A stretch of DNA of 64,000 nt from NCBI GenBank assembly GCA_025738555.1, contig JAOVFP010000010.1:2976001-3040000 (forward strand), read 5' to 3'. Below are positions 40,185 through 52,839 of this stretch, piece after piece. The DNA is from Cyathus striatus (Eukaryota > Basidiomycota > Agaricomycetes > Agaricales > Nidulariaceae). Within the stretch, counting starts at the first letter, position 1. Every line of letters begins with the position of its first letter. The translations under genes were made by a program, and so were the position numbers. The notes beneath the pieces are model-generated. The model had not been told where the DNA came from. It saw nothing but the letters and a program-made list of their open reading frames with translations, and searched no databases.

Positions 40185-41428
40185 CGTAGTAGTTCACGTT
40201 CAGAGCTCAGGAACAAAGCAAGTATGTAAGCTTAGCAGTAGTAAACCGACACACGTTGAAGTGCTTGTATGTACTGTAGAATGTTACCGTCGTGCGCGAG
40301 CTCATCATTAAATGCAGACCTAAATGCAGGTGAGACCGATTCTTCGGATATGTTTGTCGAGGCCGCTTTTGATGATCAGAAGCCATGGGAGACGATTTTA
40401 GTTTTGCATACGGGAGATTCATCGGTAGATAGAACATTGATTGACCCGAGAGTAAAAAGCGCATTTGCTCCGCCTTGTCGGCGTATTGAAGAGGACTGTG
40501 GGCGGATGGTTGACAGTGATGTAGATAAGCGTCTGAGAATATAAGTTGAACCCAAGTCCAAAGCCAGCTTTACATAGTAACAAGAGGTTGATAGCATTCG
40601 TGAAAGAGAGAGCGTCGGAAGAGGTTGAGAAGGGTTGAGATTGGCTGGATAATACGTATGTAACAAATTCTCACGAATAATAAATATGTACACATGGCTA
40701 GTTTTGTCGCTTGCGCTTGCTCAGTGTGTCCGACTTGTGCCTATCGGTGATCATGGTAAATGGGCCTACCTGAACTTCCTAGACCCGCACAAGAACGCCT
40801 ACAACGGCCCACAATTCTTCTTCTCTTGGAGTTGCTAGAAGTCCCAACGGCTTCATGTAATGCCGTTACTACGCTGGAACATTTCTAGGTCCTGAAAACT
40901 TCTCTGTCTCCTGTCTGAGCTGCTCCTGCAAGTCTAGTGTCTGTCTAATGTTTATAGCTGTCTTCAAAGTAGTTACTGGACCTTTTTCAGCCCTGTCAGT
41001 GCCTTCCTTACGGGACCTGCGGAAGGGGACGACCTGGGAAGATTAAAATCGCAAGGACCATCGCATCGGATTGTTGCGTTGATGAACACTTAGTTGACAC
41101 ACGGTTGACGCCCACATCCGAAAGGGTTTTCTCCATGAGCTTCAAATCTAAATCTAAGACCCAAGCTGAAGCTATCAGCCGACTTCGGTGCTTCTTCTGT
41201 TCTCTCTTTTTATTGCGCACTTGTGATGCTGTGCCACCGAGCGTCGTCCACCTGATGTCCACCACCTTGTAGAGCCTTCATCACCATCACGCCTCATCAC
41301 GCCCTGCTCCTTTGCTGTTCCTTTGTTACGATCGTACGAGCTTGACGCCTACACTTGACGATATTATAGGATTGGACATCTGAACAACGTTTTTTGCTTA
41401 CTCTAACGAATCCCTATCTGATTCCATC
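40185..41428. promoter_or_regulatory. Bidirectional intergenic region between GMC2 and the MFS transporter
   Basis: The region separates two divergent start codons (40184 minus, 41429 plus) and must contain both promoters. I see no convincing gene in it. A TATTATAGGATTGG passage lies about 65 bp upstream of the MFS start. No specific transcription-factor site could be assigned. Confidence 0.45.
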
Positions 41429-43540
41429 ATGAACACTTCTGTGGACACGCAGTCTCGTGTCGCACCAGCTGAAGATACAATACAAACGACGGAGAAGGCA
41501 CCTTCGTCTACCATAAAACTACAGTCCCTTACTGATGGAGAAAAGTCTCGCAGTAGTCTATCAGCGAAGGACGAAGTCGTGACAGCAATGCAGGATCCTG
41601 CCCCGTCAGATCCCATACCACAGCGGGGCCTCGCGTTCTGGATGACCTTCGTCTCCCTTTGCACCGCCCTCTCCCTCTTTGCACTCGAACTAACAAGCGT
41701 ATCCACTGCCCTCCCCACCATCGTCTCAGACCTCACCCTCCCGGACTTTGTCTGGGTCGGATCAAGCTACGCACTAGCATCAACGGCATGCGTGCCTCTA
41801 ACAGGCAACTTCGCACAGGTATTCGGGAGGAAACCGACTCTCGTGGCTGCCGTGCTGTTGTTTGCCCTGGGGAGCGCACTATGTGGCGCTGCGCAGAATA
41901 ACGATATGATGCTCGCTGGACGGACGATTCAGGGGTTTGGTGGAGGGTCCATTGTGGCGCTTGCGGATATCTTGTTGGGTGATTTGGTTCCGTTGAAGGA
42001 AAGGGGGTTATTCTTTGGCTTGTTGGGGTTGTGAGTTTGGGTTTTTTTTCGTGCCGTTTATCATTGCGGGTTGCTGAATTGGTGATAGGACGTGGAGTGT
42101 GGCCTGTGCGATTGGACCGATTGTCGGTGGTGGTCTTGCGAATGCGGGTGCTTGGAGATGGTTATTCTGTACGTGTCCTGCTGTTCATACCCCGCTATGA
42201 AGTACTCATTCTGTGGACAGATCTCAATCTTCCTATTTGTGGAATCTGTATCGTCATTTTCTTCTTCTTTCTCAGACTTCGTTCGCCTCGAGATGGTTTC
42301 ATCGAGAAAATGAAGCGCATAGACTACGTGTTCGTCTTATCCCCTATCCGACGTTATCTCCCTGATGCCCAATTCTCGCAGCGGAAACGTCCTTGTTATG
42401 GGTTCGTCTATCGCCATCGCGCTCGCTCTCACATGGGGAGGGGTCGAACATGCCTGGGACTCTGGTAGCGTCCTTGCGCCACTCATCATCGGCCTCATTG
42501 GACTAGTCGTATTCATTATCTACGAGAAGAAGTATGCTGCGGATCCTATCGTATGTCACTTCATCTTCCATTTCCTCTACATTAACTAACCGTCATCTCA
42601 GCTCCCGTTCATCCTCCTCTCAAACCGGACAAGTGCAAGTGGTTACCTACAGAACCTCATATCACCCGTCATCGCGCTCGCATCTACATGTACGTCCTAC
42701 ACTTTCCTTTCTCCTGCATACCTGATGCTAACATACACGGCAGATTTCATCCCCGTATACTACCAAGCATGCAAAGGCTCCAGCCCACTCAAATCCGGTG
42801 TCGAAACCCTCGGATTGGCAATCGTCGCCCCCGCATCCGTCGTAGCAGGCATTAGCGTCGTCGTGTCACAGAAATACCGCCCTGGCCTCTGGTTTGGCTG
42901 GGTCCTGGCAATCGTCGGCTGTGCGCTGATGAGCACTGTTGAAGCGGATACAAGCACCGGAAGAGTGGTCGGGTACACTGTTATTGTGGGTATTGGTGTT
43001 GGGTGAGTGCTTCCTCGAAGACTCCTAGGTTAGAAATGGTGTTGATGGTTCTGCGTAGATTTGTGTATGCGATTGCACAGTTCCCTGTGCAGGCCCCGCT
43101 TCCGATTTCGCAGAATGGGCCGTCCATGGCATTGTATGCGTTCGTCAGGGCTTTTGCTAGTGTACGTCTAGCTTCCTCTTGTTCAAACATCTAGCTGACG
43201 CACCACATAGATCTGGGGCGTAACCCTCGGCAACGCAGTCCTCCAAAACGAGCTACAACGTCGGCTCCCCGATTCATTCACATCCCAATTCCCAGACGGG
43301 ATTCCACTGGTGTACACCATCATCCCCAGCATATCGGCTCTCCCTCAGCCTGTTAGAGATTCAGTCCGGGAGGCGTTTGCGGGTGGGCTGCAGCTCATGT
43401 GGAAGATTCTGGCGGGTGTCGCGGGGCTGGGGCTGGTGGTTAGCTTCGCGATGACTGAGGTGCCTATGGCGGATGCTACAGACGAGAATTGGGGGCTGGA
43501 TGAGAAGCAGAAAGCGGAGGCTTCCCAGTCGGGAGCGTAG
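41429..43540 (+). CDS. Major facilitator superfamily transporter (drug:H+ antiporter type)
   Basis: About seven exons, with exon 1 at 41429-42030 and exon 2 at 42089-42168. After a polar N-terminus of about 70 residues the helices begin (FWMTFVSLCTALSLFALELT). Motif A-like FGRKPTLVAAVLLFALGSAL follows, then motif C-like ACAIGPIVGGGLANAGAWRW (motif C, GP..GG, typical of antiporters), LPICGICIVIFFFFLRL, and later helices up to IPLVYTIIPSISALPQP. The C-terminal tail is acidic. The likely 14-helix layout and the motifs point to export of drugs or secondary metabolites at the plasma membrane. The position, divergent from GMC2 and near the UbiA-type enzyme, is compatible with exporting a cluster product. 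Confidence 0.88.
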
Positions 43541-46022
43541 TTTACTTTTCTTACTTGTTTACTTTGTAGTACTGAATAAATAACTTATTGAACCATTTTC
43601 TGGATGTAAAGCGAGAGGTTTGACTCAAGACTGGTCTGTCATCGAGTCATGCAATGGTCCGTGCGCAGACGAATGATCACCTGATCATATTCCCACGTTA
43701 CAATTTTCGTATATAAACCTGGCATCGCCCATTTTGATTCTTCGATTCTTCCACAATCATAAACGCCTATGAAGAGAACTACGGTGCAAATCTTTGAGCT
43801 GCGATCCGCTTGAGCTCTGTCCTGCAGATGTTCGGCTGGGTCGCGCGCTGACAACGCCCGTTCGGCACCAACTACCTTGTTACCTTAAAGGGACGGGCTG
43901 GTCGGATCTGAGGCGTTCTTTGTTTGCTGTCTGTGGTTAGATTTGTAGTGTACGTTGGGACTTTGTAATGGTGTGAAGTGCTTTGATTTTGACAATGATA
44001 TTGACTTCAACTATCATCTCTACGTTTCCTACAAAAGAATGAAGCTGCGTTGATACTGATGTTTCGGTTCGAAAAAATGACTTGAAAGCAATGGGAGCGT
44101 AGTTGCTTAGCAGTAATAGTAAACTTTCAGCGCATCAGCTCGTGGCTTAGTGGAAGGATGAGATGGATTGATATTAACATGAAATATTATGTAAACTAAC
44201 TTTTGGCCATTTTTATGTCGACTGAGACCATAAACAAATTTATAACTATAAGTTATCCTCTTAGTTATAATACTGGTGGGCCGTGCGGCGTGGACGCGTG
44301 ATTCAACGGATAACAAATGTCACAAGCTGCTGACTAAACGTGTGCCGAGTCTGTTGTTATGTACTATTGACGAATATTTGAAACGGAAGTTCATTGAAAT
44401 TTGCAAGACTGGGAATTGCCGACTGTGTCGGCAGGAACCTTGCTTGACGAAAGGCAACCCCATAGTCAATTATAGTTGCCCCAGTGAAGTACATATTGAT
44501 AGGAAAGTAATAATATATTAGTGAAGGGCGAAAATTTGGTTGAAATGCTGATTTAATGCTGATTTGCATTAAGGTCTGTTCCTGTTATGCATGCTCCCGT
44601 ATTCAAAACTCATGCTTGGCCATTTGTTAACCAAGAACAGAGGTCAAAACATCAGTAACAGTTAAGCAAAATGATGGCAACAACAAATATACATTATTTA
44701 TTCTTGTGTAAGATAAGATAGTAACAGGAGACTGGTACACATTTGTTATATAACAGTTGGGTAATGGAAGAACTTTCAGTTTCAGTTAATGGGTTTTGGG
44801 AGGAGAGATGATGGAACGTGTTGTCGCGAGATTGGCTGAGTAGACGTCATATGGGATGCCACCCAAAGAGTGAGCTGGAAATAAATCTGTATGATAGCGT
44901 TGACAAGAAGACATCGATACTATTCCTAGGATGGATATATAGTACATTAATTGGTTGGGCAGTTGTTCTTGGGAGCGTTGTACAGTTTTGGCATTTCCTC
45001 ACCAGCCATTTCATTGGTGTTAATTAGGGATAAATCTAAGGTTTTAAATGAGAAATTGTGAACAGATGTAGAAGGTGGGCCCCACCAATTTTTATTGAAA
45101 TCTAGAGGAAAGACTGGACACAAGATAATGCTGCAATGAGAACGAATCAACGAATACAGTAAGTAAAACTTGCAGCATATGTAAATCTACTCACTGATAA
45201 CCACGCAAACATACTTCACTGAGCACAAGTGTACGAATCCTCAAGGAGACAATTGGCAATGTCCCAAGACGTGCACATGAACTGTAGGTTGTTAATGTGA
45301 CATAATTTACACAGAACGTCACTGTGCAACCCACAGTAGCACAACTGTGGATTACTTATGAGGAACAATGGGAATTGGAAACAACACAAATGACCCGAGA
45401 ATGAGTCGTGACCAACAGCAACTTTGAGCGCAGCAACACATTTCAATTTTTCAAAACACAGCAATGGAAATATACACGAAAGACATTGGTGGACCGGACC
45501 TCCAAACTGCAAAGCGGACACCACCAAATATACAAGATAACAGGATAAAAATTCAACAGGAAAAGATGGAGGAAGAAAGGAAAAGAGTTGCAGAGAGCAG
45601 AAAAATATACATACTTACATTGAAGTTTGAACAACAACAGTGCAATCCAAACGCATCAGGTTAAACGCCTGCTACGACTGCAACGAGACAAGAAAAACGG
45701 GCGTAAAGACATGAAAGGCAATATGAGAGTCGTTGGATGAGAGAGAAGAGACAGAATAAGGAGAGGATTACTAATACGATCTTACTAAGTTACTTTACGA
45801 AACGAACGATCGTCAATCACGTGAGTGCACGTGCAAGTCGAAAAGTGAAACCAATTATGACCCGGAGAGATACCTTGTCAAGCAAGGTGAATATCATCTA
45901 CGACAGCGTTTTCTCGTACAGGATTATGTTTAAAAAATAGTTCCTTATTGAATTAAAAGCCTCCCTATCAGTTTCAAACGTAATCTTCTAGGTGAGTACA
46001 ATAGTACAAAAATAATACGGTG
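43541..46022. other. Gene-poor interval
   Basis: Nothing coding is supported in 2.5 kb. Open frames of 60-100 codons lie on both strands with no motif, and the composition is AT-rich. I saw no tandem repeat or element ends. Confidence 0.45.
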
Positions 46023-47493
46023 CTACATGCTTGAAAGGCCCAACACTAAACGACCATTAGTATAAGGAACGGGGGGTTTCCTATTAATTTCGCAAACATC
46101 CAGTATTCCAAGCTCATGTGTATTAGGAAAGGGGATCTTCAAGAGTGATTTCAGATATTCTTTTCGTTTTGCCTCATCCTCTCCTGTTGGCCCGTCTACT
46201 GGAGGCGCAAATATAAAATATAATTTCCGGAGCGATGCAAACTGCGATCCAGAAAACAACTCATCGAGAGTGTTCCACTCATTCTCCTCGTACGACTCTA
46301 AAAATTTCTTGATGTTATGATAATTGTTTATGTTTCGAAATTCGAAGACGACCTGCTGAATCACGTTGCCTGGACGTGCTTTGCAGAGAATTGGTCGGAA
46401 AAATCGAACTACTTCCTCACAGTTGTATATTGTATGAAGCCTGATAACACGAAGATGAGCTAATATTCCGATGTCAAAGGATGGATCAAGCGTGCACGGA
46501 ACTTCAGAGACAAATGAACTTTTCTCAGTGATGGAAAGGCATCGATTATATAATTATGTACTCACATGAATTTTTCCGTAACGATATATAGCGTAATGAT
46601 AAACCAAGTGTAGTTATTGAGTTTTGATACTTCAGATACTCTGACCCCATTGTAAGATTGATCGTTCTGTCTGGCTGATGTCCATATATGTCTGATGAGA
46701 TACAAAGTTTCTTCAACTTGCAAGAGGGAGATGTTACAACGTTCATTATCATGGAAATGGTGTCCGGTTCATCGTCACTTGGGGAACGAGAATCAGAAAT
46801 AGTTAATTCTTCCAGGTACATTTTTTCTGGTTTTATAATAGATTTTATAGGCCGGTCTTCCTGGATAGAAAACTGTACGTCCAATAGCGTCACAGTCCGA
46901 ATACCGAGTATTAATTTTGAGAATATTGATGGAAGATTAATAACTTTGTCAAGACGCAGATCTAAAATCTGGGATGCAAAGATGGTAATCATCGCATATC
47001 TCAAGTCTGACGGTAGCTGGTTCCAGTCACCACCTACGGTATGACTTTTAAAACATAAACTGAATTTCGTCATGTTTGGAAGCATGCACAGCAGGCCAGG
47101 GAGAGTTGGCTGAGTAACGAAGTAGGGTTCCGCATCGTCGTTGTAATCAAACTCAATTTCAATGTCTTCGTCGATGTGCAATTCACGAACAAGAAGTACA
47201 AGTTTCGGAGACGATGTCAATACGCTTTGCAAGCGTAGATATATGTCAGATGGGTGAACGGCCTGATAGGTAAGGGGGATGCTGCGAAATAAATGTTGTT
47301 GAGACCGTTTCAAGAAGCCACGGCACGATAATGCGCATGATCTGAGCGTAGCAAAGTCATCATTTAACAAAGATACTTCATCGATGATGAGCTCAGCTAT
47401 CTCCAAAGGAACACGTGCACGAGCCATTCCGGGGCTCGAAGTTCTAGGTGCCTGCAATTGAAAAGTAAAGGCAACCTGTGGAAGATTCGACAT
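46023..47493 (-). CDS. F-box/leucine-rich-type protein
   Basis: Two exons (47493-46562 and 46518-46023) with a 43-bp intron give 475 aa. An F-box-like N-terminal motif reads VPLEIAELIIDEVSLL, then FATLRSCALSCRGFLKRSQQ (about residues 25-65). Leucine-rich segments follow (LILGIRTVTLLDVQF, CKLKKLCISSDIYG, LAHLRVIRLHTIYN) up to WNTLDELFSGSQFASLRKLY. F-box proteins recruit substrates to SCF ubiquitin ligases through Skp1. This type is highly expanded in Agaricomycetes, usually with unknown substrates. The splice site used (GA|gtacat ... aaaag|T) is the one that keeps the frame; the nearby GTGAGT does not. Confidence 0.8.
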
Positions 47494-47613
47494 GCTTATT
47501 CGTAGTAGATGGAGTTGAGGTTTGTTGAGTATCGAAGCGTATCAGTATTGAAGGAGGGTAAAACGAGGATCGAGCATCGCAACCTGTGATGGCGGATTAG
47601 ACGGTTCTCACCT

Positions 47614-48369
47614 TCATATGAGACCAAACATCGGCATACTCTCATGTCGAGCAAGTTCAAAAATAGCGTTTGCGTTCGTGAATTTACTGAAACAATACTG
47701 AAATGCGACCAGAAGCTCTTCTAGGGAACCACCCTTTGATTTCGTATGTGTTACAGTGCGAATACCAAGGATCAACGTTGACAATGATTTCGGAAGATTA
47801 GACATATTGTCAAGGCGCAGATCTAAAATGCAATCCTTGCATAGTATCATGGGGATTGCACATCTTAAACCATGCGAAAGCTCTTCCCAGTCTTGGCCGC
47901 TAGCAGATGACGACTCGAAACACATACTGAACGTCGTCATGGAAGCATGAGAAGTAGCTCGGGAAGGGTTGGCTGGGAGACGAAGAGGGGGTCGACATGG
48001 TCGTCGAACTCAGCCACGCAGATCTGAGATGTCTTCGTCGATGTGAAATTCAAGGACGAGTGTCGCAAGTTCCGGAGACTACTTTAATAGTAATACGTCA
48101 TACAAGCGTAAATATATGGCGACTGGATAGGAAGCCTGGTAGGTGAGGGGAATGCTGCGGAATAAATGTTGTCGAGACCGTTTCAGGAAACTCCGGTTGG
48201 ATAAGGCGCAGGACCTGAGCGTAACGAAGTTGTCGTTTAGCGCTGCTGCTTCGTCAATGATGAGCTCAGCTATCTCCAACGGGACTCGTGTATGAGTTAT
48301 GGTGTCCGGGGTGCGGGGTGTGTGCATTCTGAAAGTAAACGGAACCTGTGGAAGAGCTGTAGGCTTCAT
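47614..48369 (-). pseudogene. Broken tandem copy of the F-box gene
   Basis: The N-terminus (MKPTALPQVPFTFRMHTPRT, then VPLEIAELIIDEAAALND and TLRSCALSNRSFLKRSRQH) is clearly a paralog of 46023-47493. After IYLRLYDVL the frame is lost (about 48085). It is recovered in another register as MTTFSMCFESSSA near 47940 and LDLRLDNMSNLPKSLSTLIL near 47830. The gene then ends early at 47614, lacking the second half. Frameshifts plus truncation make it non-functional as an F-box/LRR protein. Confidence 0.8.
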
Positions 48370-48967
48370 AGTAGATGTCGGACTGTCTGCGAACTGAAAA
48401 GTATACGAAGAAACGTTTTTCGCCACCTGCGACGTAAAATTGTTTAAACTTTGAGCTTTCTCACCTTCATTTGAGACCAAACACACCCGAAGCTACTTTT
48501 ATTGCAAACAAACCAGATAGGTATTTCACCACGTAAATTTGACGTAAGTGGCTACTTGTCAAGTGAATTTGAATATTTCGCAGTCAAATCATATCTGGGA
48601 AGACATTGTTAAGGACGCAAGATGATCGTTATTGTTTTATTTTCATTGGATTAACGGAAGAATGGTGTCAGTATTACTTTCTAGAGCAACTGAGCCTACA
48701 GGCGTAGGCTAATTTCTAAGAAGTACGTAGAAGGCCGGTGCTTGACCAGAATGTCAGTGTAGCAGGGTGGGTTAAAATTACCTGGGTAGCTAGATGTAAG
48801 GTAATGTGAGTGCGGTCCTGTAGCAACGATGATGGATTCCGTTGAGGAGTCGAGCAAGTCAAGACTCAACGTCGGGTTCAACACGGCGTTAATGTACTAG
48901 TGAGAGTTCATTATATAGAAACTACGCTACTCAGCGTCCTGTAGGTCGTTTTAATAAATGTTTTATT
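48370..48967. other. Intergenic, nothing recognised
   Basis: Upstream flank of the F-box pseudogene and 5' flank of the tRNA. No supported feature. Confidence 0.4.
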
Positions 48968-49052
48968 GGGGGCATAGCTCAGCTGGGAGAGCAGTAGACT
49001 GAAGTTAAAAATCGTGTTCTAAAGGTCCTGCGTTCAAATCGCGGTGCCCCCA
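48968..49052 (+). tRNA. tRNA-Phe (anticodon GAA) with a 12-nt intron
   Basis: Acceptor arms GGGGGCA and TGCCCCC pair perfectly. The A-box TAGCTCAGCTGG and B-box GTTCAAATC are canonical, and the T-stem CTGCG/CGCGG pairs. The anticodon loop CTGAAG places GAA at 49001-49003. A 12-nt intron (49005-49016) follows base 37, the universal site. One oddity is that the base pair 27-43 would be G-A. There is no encoded CCA and the downstream T-run is short (ATTTTTATTTATTTT). Confidence 0.88.
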
Positions 49053-49547
49053 TATTTTTATTTATTTTACATTTGTTTGCACGGATGAATCGATTGACCC
49101 TCTCTCCTTGCCTTTCGAGTCTTTCGAGCGTTGGAAGGACTGTCAGCGTTAAGATACGCAGAGCAGTCAGTTTGATACACTTTAAGAGATACTTGATATT
49201 ATCTGGGAGAGCTATGGACGCGACGCGTACGTGCCAGGCGCTTGGCACGTATATATACCACATTAATTAATTAACTATTTTGAATTTCTCTCTACATACA
49301 GAGAGAGTACACAGATGCTGGCACTGGGAGAGTGGCACATACACACACACACATATATATATATGGAGCCGCTGGGGGTGTTCGATCCGCGGTGCCGCCG
49401 GTTCTTTTATCCCAGCACACACAGTGTTTGGCTGCATCATGTGGTGCAAACACGCTGCGGTGTCAGCATCATACCATCTTTCTTCCCAACCACCACCACC
49501 ATCACCACTGCCAGAGGGCTGGCCTTCCCTCCTTACTACTACCAACA
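49053..49547. other. tRNA 3' flank and promoter region of the PDI-like gene
   Basis: It contains a short dinucleotide tract (ACACACACACACATATATATATAT, split here as (AC)n then (AT)n) near 49340-49363 and ends at the PDI start. No gene. Confidence 0.4.
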
Positions 49548-51538
49548 ATGCTGCTACGAATCTTAATATCCCTTCCCCTCTCCCTCATTGCTTCTCTTTT
49601 CCTCTTCAGCAATGCGCTCCCCGTCCAGACTCTCGAGCTCAAAGAACTTACCCCAGACAACTTCAAAGAGCAGACAGCCACCGGGTTTTGGTTCATCGAA
49701 CATTACAGCCCTTATTGTGGCCACTGTCGCAAGTTTGCGCCTACATGGGAAAAGCTTGTCGAGGATATGGTGACTGAGATACCGAGTTTGAATCTCGCTC
49801 AGGTGAACTGTGTTGTTCATGGCGGTACGTCTGTAACAGCTTCTGGCATCTCACGTCAGCTGCTCACGCTAGCGTTTGTTTCATAGATCTTTGTAATGCA
49901 AACGATATCAGGGGATATCCTACAATGCTATTCTTCTCTGAAGGAAAGGTTACCGACGAATACAAGGGCAGCCGTGCTCTGCCTGACCTGAAAGACTGGC
50001 TCAAGTCTCGAGCTCCTTCGACACCACCATCATCACCGTCACCACCACTTCCTCCCTCTCCTCCTTCACCTCCAGTAGTTTCGAAACCAGCTCCCAACCA
50101 ACTTGGTGAGGTCGTTAGCGTCACTGCCAAAACCTTCGGCCATATGCTGGCCGAAGGCCCCGCCTTTGTCAAATTCTTCGCACCATGGTGCGGTCACTGC
50201 AAGAAGCTCGCCCCGACCTGGAAGCAGCTTGCAAAGCACATGCAAGGAAAGTTGACGGTCGCCGAGGTGAACTGCGACGATGAGTCAGCGCTGTGTGCCG
50301 CCCATGGCATTAAGGGATATCCGATGTTGATGTTCTTCGCTGAAGGAAGCTCAACGGGAGTTGAGTACACCGCGGGGAGGAAGTTTGATCAACTTAAGGC
50401 GTTCTCGGACAAAGCGGCTGGAGCGTAAGCACTTTCCCTTGTTCTTGATACAGATGTTTCTGACTGGTCGTGTTTTCTAGTGGTGTTCATACCCTTGAAA
50501 GCGATACCGCGCTGGATAACCATATCGAGTCCAACGATGTTGTCTACCTCCTCCTTCTCAACTCACCCTCTGAGTCTGTGTTGCAGAGCATAAAGAACGC
50601 TGCTGGGGCTCTCTTGGGACAACCCGTGATCTACACGTCATCTTCCCCGGCGCTTCTTACCCGCTTCAAGCTCTCCGCGGTGCAACCTTACCACCTTCTA
50701 GCATTCAAAGGTCACTCAACGACACCCACATCTGTCTACGTTCCCAACGGAAGTAAGACAACACCGAAAGAGTGGCTCTTGTCCAATCGTGTTCCGCCGT
50801 TCCTCGAACTTACGCAAGATTCCTTCCAGTCGGTTATGAATGCACCTCACGCTCCTCTTGTTCTTATCGCGGCTTCGGCCACGTCATCTGTGAAGGCTAT
50901 TGAGTCTCGAATAAGGGATCTTAGTGCGATATGGCGCTCGCACACGCATGGATCTGGTGTAACTTCTGGGCGGGAAGTCGTGTTTACGTGGATGGACGTT
51001 GGCGTGTCGGGCGATTGGATGAAGAATATGTATGGTGTTGGTGTTGCTAAGGCGAAAACTGCGGAGGGCATGGAAAATGTGCAGGTTGTGTTGGCGGATC
51101 ATAAGGTACGTTTACAGCATGGTTGCTTGCGAGGATGATACTTATCTTTCCATATAGAATCTAGTGTATTACCCTAAGAGCCGGAAGGGCGAGCTAATCA
51201 ATCTCGCGTCTTCCACGAGCGTGTTTGACGCTATTGAGGATGCTGCTAGTGGAAAGAGTAGCTATGTGCATTCGGAGAATACTATCGAGCGCTTTGCTAG
51301 GGTACGTTTGTTTGTTTCGTGTAGATCTTGAAGCTTATTGATAACTCTTTCGTAGTATGTCAACAACCATATACGGTCACTAGAGCTGTACGTCACAACG
51401 TACCCGCTTCGCTCGGTGTTCTTCCTTCTCGCGTCTGTCGCACTAATCTTTTATGCTCTGTTCCGGTTTGTGGGTGGAAGTACTGGAGGAATGGAGAGGG
51501 ATTGGGAGAGGAGAGGAAAGGAAGGAAGGTTGGATTAA
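49548..51538 (+). CDS. Membrane-anchored protein disulfide isomerase-like protein
   Basis: Five exons (49548-49824, 49887-50424, 50481-51105, 51158-51301, 51356-51538) join in frame to 588 aa. A signal peptide (MLLRILISLPLSLIASLFLF, then NALP) leads into a first thioredoxin domain with the active site SPYCGHCRKF. A proline/serine-rich linker of about 30 residues follows, then a second thioredoxin domain with APWCGHCKKL. A long region follows without a CxxC pair. Near the C-terminus one transmembrane helix (SVFLLASVALIFYALFRFV) precedes a short basic tail. PDI proteins form and rearrange disulfides in the endoplasmic reticulum. Instead of a KDEL-type signal this one is held by its membrane helix, like the TMX-type PDIs. 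Two intact CGHC sites argue for an active oxidoreductase. Confidence 0.9.
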
Positions 51539-52215
51539 GTCCATAGGGTATATAAGTAATTAATGGACTTGTGTAGATTCATTATTATCTAGTTATTGTA
51601 TCTGCTATCTGTCATGGTCATGAGTCATGACACAGTGGGCTTTTAGCTGTTATGTTACATTGGTCATGAAAGTTCAATTTACCTTGGAAGGCAGAAAGCC
51701 TTTACCATTACAGTAATACATTTTAAGATAACTATAATACACTATTGAGGACATACAATGCAACTTAAGGTTCCAACAACTATATGCTAACAAGCTTTAC
51801 ACCTGTGCTCTGCTATGGGAACAGGAGCCTGTTGGCTCCCTCCTCCACTTCACATGAATGATGGCTTGCTGTGGGGCTGCACCCCCAGACCCCCACTTTT
51901 TTTCTTGAGGGGCTGTGCTCCCCAACCCCCCTGCTGTTTCTTCTCACTTCATCCTCTTATACTTCCAATTAATTTACTACATATTTATTCCCTATATATA
52001 TATACAAATATCACTTAAATACACTACAATGTTTACAATATACTAAACTAATACTTAACTTCAGGGTACACTATATTTTCAGAACAGGCTCTTCATTCTA
52101 AGAATCCCAAATCATCTTGATGTAATGAACAGATTGAACCTATGACTAGGGAATTGGACAGGTTACCCCTGGGTGTTTTGATGATGACCTGTACCTGTAC
52201 CTATCTTAACCCTGA

Positions 52216-52712
52216 CCTGTAAGAATCTATTGCAAATAGATCATAATAGATGAATTGAACAGAGTTCAAAATTCTATTAGGGAGAAATTCTAATACCTAT
52301 AAGCCATGTTGCCAAAAGATTTAGTCTTTGGGGCCTGACCTGGACCTGTACCCACTGGTACCCATACTTGTGACCCATGTGGGTATGCCATACCCATGCC
52401 ATTGCCTAAGCTGATGTGAGTAGGTGGCAGCATGTCATAAGAAACCTTACATCCTTTTGCAGAGGGATATTCTAATGGTATCTAAGATATAGGCCACCAA
52501 GGATGCTTAAGCAAGGTTTATTTGAGTTTTTAAAGTTTGGAGAGGGATCCTGAGGCCTCTACAGACTACAAAATCTATTGACTGCCTGTAAGTTCAATTT
52601 ATTTGAAATTTTCAGTAAGCAAGGTTAAGTGGGCTTTGGAATCTTGGCACACAGTCACCTATAGCAAACTATTTGGAAAAACCTCCTATAGATCCTTACA
52701 GGAAGGTATTCA
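52216..52712. mobile_element. Degenerate, CpG-poor copy of the 8448-8882 MITE (inverted)
   Basis: The reverse complement of 8448-8882 aligns along this stretch, including AATAGATCATAATAGATG, GCCATGTTGCCAAAAGAT, GAAACCTTACATCCTTTTGC and GATCCTTACAGGAAGGTATT. It has an additional internal segment of about 95 bp (around 52340-52430). Nearly every CpG of the unit-1 copy is TG or CA here. No coding capacity. Confidence 0.8.
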
Positions 52713-52839
52713 GTATATAGATAAAATATATGAATGTAGATATCAACTTGATATTGACAGAACTAATGTACTATTACATGGAGCCATACAGCAGTCACTC
52801 TAGTCATGTTGCAAGTCCTACTACACCATGATCATGGTC

